From: Lactiplantibacillus brownii
GTDB taxonomy: Bacteria; Bacillota; Bacilli; Lactobacillales; Lactobacillaceae
Direction of reading: 5' to 3'
NCBI RefSeq assembly: GCF_031085375.1
Contig: NZ_JAVCWF010000001.1
Location: forward strand, 372,001-436,000
Length of the DNA stretch: 64,000 nucleotides
Made by a program: the position numbers and the translations under genes. Below, piece by piece: positions 53,771 to 63,006 of the stretch. Every line of letters starts with the position of its first letter. Positions within the stretch are counted from its first letter, which is position 1. The notes under the pieces were generated by a model. It was not told the DNA's origin. It worked only from the letters and a program-made list of their open reading frames with translations, and made no database searches.

Positions 53771-55414
53771 GTGAATGTTCAGTTGCAACGAATGGCAATT
53801 AATCAATTGAAACAATCAGTCAGAAAGCTAGGGGATTTAGACGATCCGAGTACGCAAACGGTCACCTTGGTTTTATCGGTATCTGATCGGCGTCAACGTG
53901 CGAAAGTCGACTTTATTCGCCAGCCAACCTTTAGCGCGGCTTGGCAAATAGTAGCAGCAACCTTGGCGAAAACAGCTCAAAATGCCTGGGTTCGTATTGA
54001 AGTCGTGCAGGCTATCCAGAAATTATCACGCCCGCAGTTTGAAGCACGGTTAGCCAAAGTGGCGCGAATGAATTATTGGCGAGATGGGATTAGTTTTGAT
54101 GCTGATTTTAGGACGGCTTTACTGGAAATGGAGATTAATGGGCAAGCCATGTTCCGACCGAGCAAGAGTCATCGAATTGGTCGGAACTCGGCTAAAGCTT
54201 GGGTCGACTATGACCGGGTGGTGCCGTATTTAAAACGACGAGACGGTGAGTTAGCGGTGGACGTAACTAAAATGGCATCGATTTGGACTTTTACAACGGC
54301 TGGAATTTTCACAACTGGTGGTCAGATTTGGCCGTTAGCGACTACGGAGACTTGTGCTAAGGGAATTCGCGTTTTAGCCGATCCGGAGGCTGAAATCAAA
54401 CAAACTATTGATGACGGCGAGCGTTTTTTGATCAATCAGTTGAAACCAACCGGTGAATTCATTTATGGCTATTTTCCAAGTCGTCAACGGGTGTTAACTG
54501 GCTACAACTGTGTCCGTCATTTTTCTTCATTATATGCGTTACTAGAGGCTATTGAATTTACGGATCGAACAGCAGACTACGCCAAAATCAAACAAGCGAT
54601 TCAGTGGGGCTTAGAAAATGCCACGATCGTTGTTGATGACGCCATTTTTATCAATGATAATGGTGAATTAAAGCTCGGTGGTCAGGCGTTACTAATGTTG
54701 ACACTGAGCAAATATCAGGCGGTGACTGGTGATGACACGTTCAAAGCGGTGCTAATGCAAGCCTTTCGTGGTGTGCCCCATTTTATTGGGACGGACGGTA
54801 AATTGGTCCATGTTTTGAATCCAGATTTAACTTTGAAGGCCGCTTACCGGATTATTTATTATGAAGGTGAAGTGGTCTTCGGCCTGGCAAGATTATATGA
54901 ATTAACGAAGGATGATGACGTTTTAGCACTCGTTAAACAAATCTTGGACTTCATGGTTGCCAATGATTACGGCCGCTACCATGATCACTGGATCTCATAT
55001 GCAATTAATGAGGCTTTACAGGTCTTTCCGGATAATCGTCAATATATGGCGCTGGGGTTAAAAAATGTTTTTATCCACCTGAAATTTATCGAAGAACGGG
55101 AAACGACCTATCCGACTTTACTAGAATTGTTGGATGCGGCCGTAAAAATGACGGATATGGTCAAAGCTAGCGGAAACGATGACTTGTTAGCGCCGTATAA
55201 TTTGCGGCGGTTGCGACAAGCGCTGAAGTATCGTGCGGAATACGAAGTGACGACTGGGAGCTTCTTACCGGAAATTGCGATGTATCTCTATGCGCCATCG
55301 AAATTTATTGGGGGCTTTTATGCGCGACACGATAGTTTTAGAACTCGGATTGATGATTGTGAACACTTCCTATCCGGGCTAATTAATTATTATAATTATA
55401 CTTATCGGCGTTGA
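53771..55414 (+). CDS. Protein with alpha/alpha-toroid domain in the glycosylation operon
   Basis: A 547-residue soluble protein. The first 150 residues form an alpha/beta region of no known family; the rest has repeated helix pairs (GERFLINQLKPTGEFIYGY; NCVRHFSSLYALLEAI; GGQALLMLTLSKYQ; EGEVVFGLARLYEL; WISYAINEALQVF; CEHFLSGLINYY) like six-hairpin glycosidase or cyclase toroids. No signal peptide, so it acts in the cytoplasm, perhaps trimming or binding glycans on the surface protein. GTG start with AGGG upstream; ATG 53792 is an alternative. It is followed by two glycosyltransferase genes 27 and 11 bases apart. Confidence 0.75.
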   Translation: MNVQLQRMAINQLKQSVRKLGDLDDPSTQTVTLVLSVSDRRQRAKVDFIRQPTFSAAWQIVAATLAKTAQNAWVRIEVVQAIQKLSRPQFEARLAKVARMNYWRDGISFDADFRTALLEMEINGQAMFRPSKSHRIGRNSAKAWVDYDRVVPYLKRRDGELAVDVTKMASIWTFTTAGIFTTGGQIWPLATTETCAKGIRVLADPEAEIKQTIDDGERFLINQLKPTGEFIYGYFPSRQRVLTGYNCVRHFSSLYALLEAIEFTDRTADYAKIKQAIQWGLENATIVVDDAIFINDNGELKLGGQALLMLTLSKYQAVTGDDTFKAVLMQAFRGVPHFIGTDGKLVHVLNPDLTLKAAYRIIYYEGEVVFGLARLYELTKDDDVLALVKQILDFMVANDYGRYHDHWISYAINEALQVFPDNRQYMALGLKNVFIHLKFIEERETTYPTLLELLDAAVKMTDMVKASGNDDLLAPYNLRRLRQALKYRAEYEVTTGSFLPEIAMYLYAPSKFIGGFYARHDSFRTRIDDCEHFLSGLINYYNYTYRR

Positions 55415-55441
55415 TTAAGTGCAGTCAGAGAGGAATTTATC

Positions 55442-56947
55442 ATGATTTATTTTATTAATGAATATATTCTACCTAAAAATTCAAGTGTTGAGCATCGCGC
55501 AATTAAACGGGTGAAGTTATTTAATCACTATCACACGCCCGCTCAGATTGTGACTAAGGTCTACGATCGACTACAGCATCACACCCAAACGAGTTTTGAT
55601 TTAACAGATGATCAACTCTTGAATATGTTTGATTATTTTCAAGAAGCAACAACTGTCCCGACTAAAGTCATGCATACGGAAGATCTGAATTTGCCACCAG
55701 AATATGCGGTCGAAGTCGGTTCGAACTTTAGCCGTGTCTTTGATGGGGATAATCTTGTTGAAAACGTCGGTTTTATTCCTGGCACGATTGGACGAGTCTT
55801 TTATCAGGAATTCCTAGATAACCAAGGTAACCGAGCCGCAACCGATCTTTGGGATTGGCGTGGCTTTAGGTCAGCAACGCAATATTTTGGTCAAGATGGC
55901 AATCTAACGATGGAACGCTATTACACGCCCACGGGTAAAATTGTGCTCGAACAATATTTTGTACCGGATACGGCGGGCAAGCCGTTAGCGTCGCGCGTGA
56001 TTTTAAAAGACTATGCCGACAAAGCCGAACTTTTCTTCCAAAATCCGACTAAATTATTTAACTTTTTTATTGCGGAGTTAAGTCGCTGTGATCCTGATCA
56101 GACGACCTTTATTAGTGATCGTCCGGGAACCGGTGTTGAACCACTATTGGCCTTAAATGATGATTCCCAAAAATTCGTCATGGTGCCGGTTTACCATGCC
56201 AAAGATATTAATGATCCGCTCCATGCGCCGTTAGATGGCTTTTTACAGCCAGCATTTGATAATAGTCCACATTTTACGGGCTTTATCACGGATACGGCCA
56301 GTCAGCAGCGACACTTACAACAACGATTCAGTTCAATTGCAGTGACGACGATGCCAACCGTTGCGACGACCGCTTTGAAGCAATCCCATCTAGTCCCAAT
56401 TACCGAGCGGCAGCGACAATTACTTTATGTTGGCCGATTAGCGCCCGATCGACAATTGGATCAATTGATTCGAGTGGTTGCCTTAGTACGTGATCAAATT
56501 CCGGACATCCAGTGTGATTTATATGGTTTCGGTGACCCCGATTATGTTAAGACACTAAACGAACTGATTACTTCATTGAAATTGACTAATCAGGTTCATT
56601 TGAAAGGTTATGATCCTCATTTGGCAGCGCACTATGATGATTATGAATTGCTTTTAAATACGGAACTTGTGAATGGTGGGCCGTTAGCGATGACAGAAGC
56701 GATGGCCCATGGGATTCCAGTCATTAGTTATCGCTTTAACTATGGTCCTCGCGATTTCATTAATGATGGGGTCGACGGTTTTATCGTGGCGGCCGGCGAT
56801 CAATTGGCGATGAGCCAACGGATTTTAGCGTTGTTACAGCATCAAGATCAGCTGGCAACTTTTAGTGAAGCCGCCTTTAAACAAATTCATGAAAATCAGA
56901 CCCATTTGAAAGTCTGGCATCGTTGGCAACGACTATTGGGACGCTAG
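55442..56947 (+). CDS. GT4-fold glycosyltransferase-like protein with degenerate active site
   Basis: A 501-residue cytoplasmic protein of the TagE/Gtf type (N-terminal MIYFINEYILPKNSSVEHRA region, then a GT-B fold). The C-terminal nucleotide-sugar half has GRLAPDRQ, where the usual catalytic Lys of R-x-x-x-x-K is Arg, and VNGGPLAMTEAMAHG, where the first Glu of the E-x7-E motif is Asn. Both changes suggest a non-catalytic partner, as GtfB is to GtfA in Gtf-type O-glycosylation complexes. AGAGAGGAA lies upstream. Its paralogue follows 11 bases later. Confidence 0.82.
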   Translation: MIYFINEYILPKNSSVEHRAIKRVKLFNHYHTPAQIVTKVYDRLQHHTQTSFDLTDDQLLNMFDYFQEATTVPTKVMHTEDLNLPPEYAVEVGSNFSRVFDGDNLVENVGFIPGTIGRVFYQEFLDNQGNRAATDLWDWRGFRSATQYFGQDGNLTMERYYTPTGKIVLEQYFVPDTAGKPLASRVILKDYADKAELFFQNPTKLFNFFIAELSRCDPDQTTFISDRPGTGVEPLLALNDDSQKFVMVPVYHAKDINDPLHAPLDGFLQPAFDNSPHFTGFITDTASQQRHLQQRFSSIAVTTMPTVATTALKQSHLVPITERQRQLLYVGRLAPDRQLDQLIRVVALVRDQIPDIQCDLYGFGDPDYVKTLNELITSLKLTNQVHLKGYDPHLAAHYDDYELLLNTELVNGGPLAMTEAMAHGIPVISYRFNYGPRDFINDGVDGFIVAAGDQLAMSQRILALLQHQDQLATFSEAAFKQIHENQTHLKVWHRWQRLLGR

Positions 56948-56958
56948 GGGGCAAGTAA

Positions 56959-58485
56959 ATGTATTATTTTTTAAATGATAACTTACAGTATTCAAAGTCT
57001 GGAATTGAGCAGGCAGAAATTAACCGATTACGGTTATTTAAGCAGCATCAACGTTCAGCAGCTATTGTCACACGAATTTTTTCAATGGAGCTTCATGCGG
57101 TCATGCACCAAGCGGCTTTAGACGATCAAGATGTCATCAACTTATTCGATTTCTTTTGTGGCAGTCAAACGGTTCCCACTAAACCGTTAATGCTTGCTGA
57201 TTTTCAAGTGCCGGCCGATGCTATTAAAACGCGGAAGGATCGCCAAGTTCAAGTTGTTCAACAAGGCAAATTATTAATGGTGATTTATTTGCGCGGCCAA
57301 AGTGATGAAATTAGTAATGTTCAATATTTCGATGTGACTGGTAAAACGCTCAAAATGACTTGGTGGGATACCCGTGGCATGAAATGTTTGGAGCAGTTTT
57401 TCGATTGGACGGGTAAGATTGCTCAAGAAGCCTATTTTGGACCAGATGGCCAGATTCATCTCGAAAAACTGCACCTGTTGACTCATGCCGGTAAAGAACG
57501 GCTGACTTGGCGCGTCTTGAATTATCGTGGGAGCAGCTGGACCTTCAGTGGGCTGAACGGCCTAACTCGTTTCTTTTACGATGAATTGAATGCTAATGTC
57601 GATGACAATGTCTTTATTTGTGATCGAACGGTTGAGTGTGCCTGGGGCTTGTTCAATATGACCACGCCAGCGCACAAAGTTTTGCATTTGCACAATAACC
57701 ACGTGGGGGATGCTGGCGATGTACGCTATGCGACCTTGAATAATAATTATGCCAACGCGCTCAATAATTGGGACCAATGGGATGCCGTGATCTCGGCCAC
57801 GCCACAACAGTCTGAAGATGTCGCAGCGCGTTTTGGTAAGTCAATCCCATGTTTCACGATTCCAGTTGGCTATGTCACGGCGGCAACACTAGCCACGCCA
57901 CACGTGCTATTTAACCAACGTCAATCTCATTTGATCGTTCAAGTGGCCCGGCTCGCGCCAGAAAAACAGCAGAATCATTCAATTGAAGCCTTTCAACAAG
58001 TGATTCGCCAATTTCCAGATGCTAAACTCGAATTATGGGGTTATGCCAACGGGGATACTGAGAAGGCGCTACGGCAGCAAGTTAAAGCCGCTCATTTGGA
58101 AGATTCAGTCTTGTTTAAGGGATATACGACAGACGTCAACGCGGTCTACAATCGCGCTCAAATTGGGCTGTTACCTAGTCGTGCAGAAGGCTTTTCATTG
58201 ATGTTATTGGAAGCACAAGCGCACGGCCTACCCATGGTTGCCAACGATGTTAAATATGGGCCAAGTGACATTATTCAAGACGGTGTTAGTGGTATTTTGA
58301 CGACAGATGGCAATATTCAGCAATTGGCGGATGCGATGTTGGAATTATTGAGTCATCAAGATAAATTGGCTGAATTCAGTGCTCAGGCCTATGAGAATGC
58401 GACCCGTTATTCGGAGGATGCTGTTTATCAGCAGTGGCAGGATTTACTGACGTATTTTGAGCATGAGCCGGTGACAGCCAAATAA
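56959..58485 (+). CDS. GT4-family glycosyltransferase, probable catalytic partner
   Basis: A 508-residue paralogue of the preceding protein with an intact active site: ARLAPEKQ (Arg and Lys of the donor-phosphate site) and SRAEGFSLMLLEAQAHG (complete E-x7-E). The N-terminal half keeps the family's MYYFLNDNLQYSKSGIEQAE start and central HNNHVGDAG-type acceptor region. Families of this kind are annotated as poly(glycerol phosphate) glucosyltransferases (TagE) or as protein O-glycosyltransferases. The giant Ser/Thr-rich protein upstream favours the second role here; this is inference. Confidence 0.85.
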   Translation: MYYFLNDNLQYSKSGIEQAEINRLRLFKQHQRSAAIVTRIFSMELHAVMHQAALDDQDVINLFDFFCGSQTVPTKPLMLADFQVPADAIKTRKDRQVQVVQQGKLLMVIYLRGQSDEISNVQYFDVTGKTLKMTWWDTRGMKCLEQFFDWTGKIAQEAYFGPDGQIHLEKLHLLTHAGKERLTWRVLNYRGSSWTFSGLNGLTRFFYDELNANVDDNVFICDRTVECAWGLFNMTTPAHKVLHLHNNHVGDAGDVRYATLNNNYANALNNWDQWDAVISATPQQSEDVAARFGKSIPCFTIPVGYVTAATLATPHVLFNQRQSHLIVQVARLAPEKQQNHSIEAFQQVIRQFPDAKLELWGYANGDTEKALRQQVKAAHLEDSVLFKGYTTDVNAVYNRAQIGLLPSRAEGFSLMLLEAQAHGLPMVANDVKYGPSDIIQDGVSGILTTDGNIQQLADAMLELLSHQDKLAEFSAQAYENATRYSEDAVYQQWQDLLTYFEHEPVTAK

Positions 58486-58513
58486 TTATTGCTGATAGAA
58501 AGTGAGGCAGAAC

Positions 58514-58711
58514 ATGCTGATTGTTGCGACCATTTATGCGAGTTTGAAATTGGCAATGCGGTTGGTTATTTATACCGTGTTGGGTGGTTTAGTCATCATT
58601 GTCCGGCATCATAATCGTAAGAAGTCACGTCGCGAGATGGACAAAGATACTGAAAAATTTGTTGCTAAGACCAAAAAGGATTCCCGCGGAAAATATCCTT
58701 GGGAGCCATAA
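58514..58711 (+). CDS. Small membrane protein at the end of the glycosylation operon
   Basis: A 65-residue protein with one or two membrane segments (about 2-33) and a very basic, polar C-terminus (HHNRKKSRREMDKDTEKF). GTGAGG is about seven bases before the ATG at 58514. It starts 28 bases after the glycosyltransferase stop and precedes the operon terminator, so it is co-transcribed. Possible membrane tether for the enzymes; not recognised. Confidence 0.72.
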   Translation: MLIVATIYASLKLAMRLVIYTVLGGLVIIVRHHNRKKSRREMDKDTEKFVAKTKKDSRGKYPWEP

Positions 58712-58722
58712 AAAAATATAAG

Positions 58723-58770
58723 AAGCGGTCACTTGATAACGTCTCTGGTTATCAGGTGACCGCTTTATAG
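58723..58770 (+). terminator. Terminator of the glycosylation operon
   Basis: AAGCGGTCACTTGATAAC pairs with GTTATCAGGTGACCGCTT (one G-U) around a 7-base loop, followed by TATAG; an A tract upstream makes it effective on the other strand too. Confidence 0.85.
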
Positions 58771-58885
58771 TTGGGCTGTTTTAAAAAAAACTTTTTTCAA
58801 AAAAATGGAATCCATAGCTAAATGCGTACTTAATATTATCGTGGGTAAAACTCATGAAGCACTATTTAGATAGGAGAGTCTGAGA

Positions 58886-59431
58886 TTGAAAAGGTTTAGT
58901 TTAGGGTTATTGTTTCTCATGGTAAGTGCTGTGGCGCTTGCTGGTTGTAGCGTCGACGAACAAACTAGCGAATCAGCAGAGTCATCAAGCGAGCAAGTGT
59001 CAACTTCGTCAGAGTCTTCGGATGCAGAGTCAGATAAGGTTGAAGCCGACGTCACAGAAAGCTCCAGTGACGTCAGTTCAGACAGCGAAAGTGAATCCAC
59101 TGAGTCGTCGGATTCAACAATGGCTTCAACGAGTAACGCTGAAGTTTCAGGCACTAATGAACAGTCCAAGTCGGATACGGCACCAACGACTGCGACCAGT
59201 GCATCAACAGTTCATCCAGCACAGACAACTGGACAAAGTAGTCAAGCTGTTCCTAATAATAAAGTTTCAACGGCTGGTGACACACGAGTTTGGGGCGATC
59301 AACATACTATGCGATACTATACGCCAGCACAAAATTATCGCGGCTTTCGACCACGGCATGCTGTGCCATTCGATAGTGAAAGCGCAGCCCAAGCGGCAGG
59401 TTATCAAAAATCAACTCGTCGGGCACGATAG
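58886..59431 (+). CDS. Ser/Glu-rich lipoprotein
   Basis: A 181-residue lipoprotein: signal peptide with the lipobox LAGC (Cys about residue 21), then a low-complexity Ser/Glu/Asp/Thr linker (about 22-125), and a short C-terminal domain (VWGDQHTMRYYTPAQNYRGF, then SESAAQAAGY). SAAQAAGYQKS-like ends appear in small excalibur- or nuclease-related surface proteins, but no active site is seen. TTG start with TAGGAGAG upstream. Single gene between terminators. Confidence 0.83.
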   Translation: MKRFSLGLLFLMVSAVALAGCSVDEQTSESAESSSEQVSTSSESSDAESDKVEADVTESSSDVSSDSESESTESSDSTMASTSNAEVSGTNEQSKSDTAPTTATSASTVHPAQTTGQSSQAVPNNKVSTAGDTRVWGDQHTMRYYTPAQNYRGFRPRHAVPFDSESAAQAAGYQKSTRRAR

Positions 59432-59433
59432 AT

Positions 59434-59497
59434 CAGTTAAAATAAACGGACCTATGATTGAATCTTGAGATCAATCATAGGTCCGTTTATTTTAACT
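59434..59497. terminator. Long bidirectional terminator
   Basis: A 27-base-pair near-perfect inverted repeat (AGTTAAAATAAACGGACC... with its complement ending at 59497) lies between the convergent lipoprotein and fusion genes; its arm overlaps the stop codon of the fusion gene. Confidence 0.9.
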
Positions 59498-62400
59498 CAG
59501 AACGAAAGCTTAACTGCATTCAAACCAGCTAATTTAGTTGTGGCATACTGTCTGCCGAAAACGTTGGCGGCTTCTTTGAAATCTTCATCATTGACGAAAT
59601 CTGGTTGCCAAAATGTTTCGCGGTTGTTCGCATAAAATGGGCACAGGTACAACTCGCCTTTTGCTAAATTAAGTCGAACCGTTGCGCCATAAGCTAAACA
59701 ACCCCGTTTGACAAATTCACCATTATTGTTAAAGACCCCATTGCCGATACTGTAAACAACTGGCGCATGCCCGATAAATTTAAGTGGTTGTAAGATGTGA
59801 GGACCGTGCCCAATAATTAAGTCAGCCCCAGCGTTGACTAGCCTTTCAGCGGTCGCCTGTTGGGCTGGTAGGATGCTTTCGTGAAAGTCGTTACCCCAAT
59901 GGGCACTGACAATTATTTTAGCCTGCGGATGTTGCCGTCTGTAGGCTCGCACATCTTCCCAAACTAAGGTGTCCAGACAGTTCACACCTGCACTGGTCGT
60001 TTTTGCGTAGAAATCAAATAAATTATAGGCCGGATTGCGGTACCAGTAGCCATTGAATAGCGCCGTCTTTTGACCATCATACTCAAATTCAATCAAGCGG
60101 CGACTGTCTGCTTGATCAATCCCAGCACCAATCGTTGAAATGTCAGCTTGATGGAAGGCAGTCACGGTATTGATTAAAGCTGTCGCACCAGCATCTTTGG
60201 CATGATTGTTTCCTAGCATAGCCAAGTTAAAATGTCGCTTCTTTAATTCTTGAATGGTGGGTTCAACTTTTGCATCTAACACGAACGGTTTGATGCCGGT
60301 TAAGGCACTAGGGCCTTCTGAAAAAACGGCTTCAAAGTTGAAAATGTTATAGGCAGATTCAGTGAAGAATGGTCCGAGCTTTTCAAAGGAATAGCCATAA
60401 CCGTACTTTTGTAGCGCATCGTCAATTTGCCGCCGTTGCCGTGCTCGGGTGTACATCTCGCCAAAGTAAGTATCGCTGAGCAAGTTAACAACGGGTTGTT
60501 CCAACTTAATTGTCTTCAATGGCGCAGTTGCAGTGGTTGCGGCTAGACCACCGTCAATTAGTGTTTCAATTTTAGCGTCAATATAGCTGATGTGAGGCGC
60601 ATTAATAAAAGCAATGAAATGTCTGCCAGTCTGGTTATTAAAGAAAATCAAACCGTTAGTTTCTGATGGCCCAAAGAAAATGGAACCATAAACTTTGCCA
60701 GTCTTTAAAAGTTGTGAGCGCTTTTGGTAACTTTTAAGGCTATTCATTGGTTGTGCCCGCTGAAGACTTAGGAGACTCAAGAATTCATTGGGGAGTTTGA
60801 TATAAGCTGAGCCGATCTTTTCCAAATCACTTAAATAGGTCCGTTGCGCGAAACGAGTCGGACGACCCGTAATATTCACTAGTGCTTGATCGGATAGGCC
60901 AAGTTGCTGGGCTTTTTTTCGTAGTCCAAGCGCTGCAGCACGATTACCACCAAAGAGATGTTCTGCTAAGTTAATGATGACGTCAGGTGCTGGGGCGACA
61001 ATGGCCAAGCTCAGTAAGGTCAACAGGGTTTGTGATTCGCCAATAGTTAAGCCAATTTTATTGACACTACGATCTTTAGCTAAGTCTTGCGTGATCTTAA
61101 CTAAATCGGTCAGGTTGATTTTCCGATAAGTCAGTCGTTCTAAGCATTCTAAAACAACTAGTAAACGGCCGACGCCATTGAGAGTGTAGGCAGTCTTGCT
61201 AGGAGCAATTTCTGAAATTGCGACTTCATCGTCATGATTGGCAAAATAATCAGCGTGGCTGACAAGTCGACGACCAATACGACGAATATTGGAATTACGA
61301 CTAGAACCTTTAATGAAAACCACCGTATCAGCCGTTAAATGCGTTATTAATGATTTGATTAAGGCATCCATGTTCGTAAATTGGCCGGCAAACAAGTGCG
61401 GTGCAAATTCAGTCGCGACTTGATCAATTTCTGGTCCAAAGGTATAGACTTGATCAAATTGACTCTGATTGAATTTCGTTACTAATTGTCCGTAAACTTG
61501 AGACGCTTGCTTTTCCAAATTAATAATTCGGCCGGCGATGAAGATTTTTTTAGTACCAGGAGCAACTGGATAATTTTGGGCGTAGTCCATAAAGTTAGTC
61601 ATGGATAGTAATTCGGCATTATGGGTATCATCGACAATCGTTAGCTCGTGCTGATTGACGCGTACTTTTTGAGAGACTTTTTTCGCCATAGCCTGACAAA
61701 TTGCACTGAAAGCAGTCAAAGTAGTGTCATCTAGGGCACCAACAAGTAAGTGATAGGTGGCTAAAGCACCAATGATGTTGCTAATCAGGCCTTCATCAAA
61801 ACCAGCGACCGCTAGTTTTGCCACAATGCGATTTTGGTAAGTTACGGTTAAAAGGCTGTTTGAATCAATTTTCCCGACGAAATCACACTGGTCTGTTAAG
61901 CCATAGGTCACGAGGTCAGTCGTGTAACGCTGAGCATCGGTTAAGACTTCATCAATATTAGCGATTTCACCATTGATTAGAAAAGGTCGACCTGGTTTTA
62001 AGCCGTAAGCAAGCCGTGTTTTAAAATCGGCCATTTGGTGTTCGTCGTAACCTTTTTGACCCACCCCAACTTGCGTTAAAATGGCAAAATCAAGTTTTAT
62101 ATCCTCAACAACACCGACATGTTGTTTGCCATACCACAGGGACGCCACGGCAATTTCCAAAACGTTGTATTCAGCGCCACTATTGTTTAAAATAGAAACT
62201 TTTGAAGACGTGCGTGAATTATGATTTGCAGGCGTTTCACGAGTGGTTGTTTTCATTGATAACAGTGCAGAGACTAATTCTTTCATGGTACTTTTGCCAA
62301 CAGTTCCAGTAATGCCGATGTTTTTACTGATGGCACGTTGATTGACGATTTTGAATAGCTTGACCATTGCTGCATAAGGATCTTCAACCTGTAATTGCGG

Positions 62401-62700
62401 GACATCCGCAGCAACCGGATGTTGCACGATGGCCATCTTTAATAAGTTTTGAAACTGACTGACCTTGGCATGAGAATCTGGAAAGGTGGTCGCGTAAACA
62501 CCTGTATTTTTCGTGCCGCGTTGCCAAGTGGGCAAGTCCATCGCAAACCATAAGTTAGCTTTTTCTTTATGTAATAATTCGCCTGAATAGATGGCATAGT
62601 GTTCAATTAGGTCGTGATCATCGGTTGGTTCAACTACCCAGTGACCATCTAAAATTTCGGCAATTTCGTGGATGCTTAGAAGGTTAGCTTGGTTCGTCAT
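59497..62700 (-). CDS. Mur ligase / DD-peptidase-like / CapA three-domain fusion
   Basis: A 1067-residue protein. Residues 1-480 are a Mur-ligase-type ATP-dependent amide ligase with P-loop GITGTVGKST (about 129-138), a DDTHNAELLSM loop, and a C-terminal ligase domain. Residues about 490-725 are like S11 D-Ala-D-Ala carboxypeptidases (LGLSDQALVNITGRP, and KTG in KTGKVYG), but the SxN region reads APAPDV, so this part looks inactive. Residues about 730-1067 are a PGA_cap/CapA metallophosphoesterase domain (NFEAVF, NNHAKDAG, SAHWGNDFH, GHGPHILQP). Mur ligase plus CapA recalls poly-gamma-glutamate synthesis (CapB/PgsB with CapA/PgsA). No signal peptide or helix is seen. Start 62700 has AAGGAGAC upstream. 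Confidence 0.85.
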   Translation of the reverse strand: MTNQANLLSIHEIAEILDGHWVVEPTDDHDLIEHYAIYSGELLHKEKANLWFAMDLPTWQRGTKNTGVYATTFPDSHAKVSQFQNLLKMAIVQHPVAADVPQLQVEDPYAAMVKLFKIVNQRAISKNIGITGTVGKSTMKELVSALLSMKTTTRETPANHNSRTSSKVSILNNSGAEYNVLEIAVASLWYGKQHVGVVEDIKLDFAILTQVGVGQKGYDEHQMADFKTRLAYGLKPGRPFLINGEIANIDEVLTDAQRYTTDLVTYGLTDQCDFVGKIDSNSLLTVTYQNRIVAKLAVAGFDEGLISNIIGALATYHLLVGALDDTTLTAFSAICQAMAKKVSQKVRVNQHELTIVDDTHNAELLSMTNFMDYAQNYPVAPGTKKIFIAGRIINLEKQASQVYGQLVTKFNQSQFDQVYTFGPEIDQVATEFAPHLFAGQFTNMDALIKSLITHLTADTVVFIKGSSRNSNIRRIGRRLVSHADYFANHDDEVAISEIAPSKTAYTLNGVGRLLVVLECLERLTYRKINLTDLVKITQDLAKDRSVNKIGLTIGESQTLLTLLSLAIVAPAPDVIINLAEHLFGGNRAAALGLRKKAQQLGLSDQALVNITGRPTRFAQRTYLSDLEKIGSAYIKLPNEFLSLLSLQRAQPMNSLKSYQKRSQLLKTGKVYGSIFFGPSETNGLIFFNNQTGRHFIAFINAPHISYIDAKIETLIDGGLAATTATAPLKTIKLEQPVVNLLSDTYFGEMYTRARQRRQIDDALQKYGYGYSFEKLGPFFTESAYNIFNFEAVFSEGPSALTGIKPFVLDAKVEPTIQELKKRHFNLAMLGNNHAKDAGATALINTVTAFHQADISTIGAGIDQADSRRLIEFEYDGQKTALFNGYWYRNPAYNLFDFYAKTTSAGVNCLDTLVWEDVRAYRRQHPQAKIIVSAHWGNDFHESILPAQQATAERLVNAGADLIIGHGPHILQPLKFIGHAPVVYSIGNGVFNNNGEFVKRGCLAYGATVRLNLAKGELYLCPFYANNRETFWQPDFVNDEDFKEAANVFGRQYATTKLAGLNAVKLSF

Positions 62701-62868
62701 TGTATGAGTCTCCTTGGTTAAGTTTAAGTGGTGCCCTATGTTCATCAAGGCAGCCTGAATAAAAATATTTTTATATGCCCTTACTATAGCGGTAATTGTT
62801 TCAGTTTGAAACTGATTGCATTCGTTAATTATTAGTAACGTTAATTTGTTAGAAACCCTTTTATTGGA

Positions 62869-62926
62869 TATAAAAAAATCTTCCTGAAGTAACCAAGCAT
62901 TGATGCCGCTTGGTTTCCTGAGGAAG
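62869..62926 (-). terminator. Terminator of the nucleoside hydrolase gene
   Basis: On the minus strand TCTTCCT and AACCAAGC pair with GCTTGGTT and AGGAAGA, followed by TTTTTTT. The remaining gap to 62701 holds the upstream region of the fusion gene; nothing else was seen. Confidence 0.85.
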
Positions 62927-63006
62927 AGTATGACTAAATTTACAAGCTTAATTGAGAGATACTTCATTAGAACAGCAACAAATAGCCTTGGAATTGTGCA
63001 ATAGAA

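Noticed and set aside
62701..62967. 89-codon N-terminal extension of the Mur ligase fusion
   Set aside because: It is AT-rich and lacks domain similarity, while AAGGAGAC precedes the ATG at 62700.
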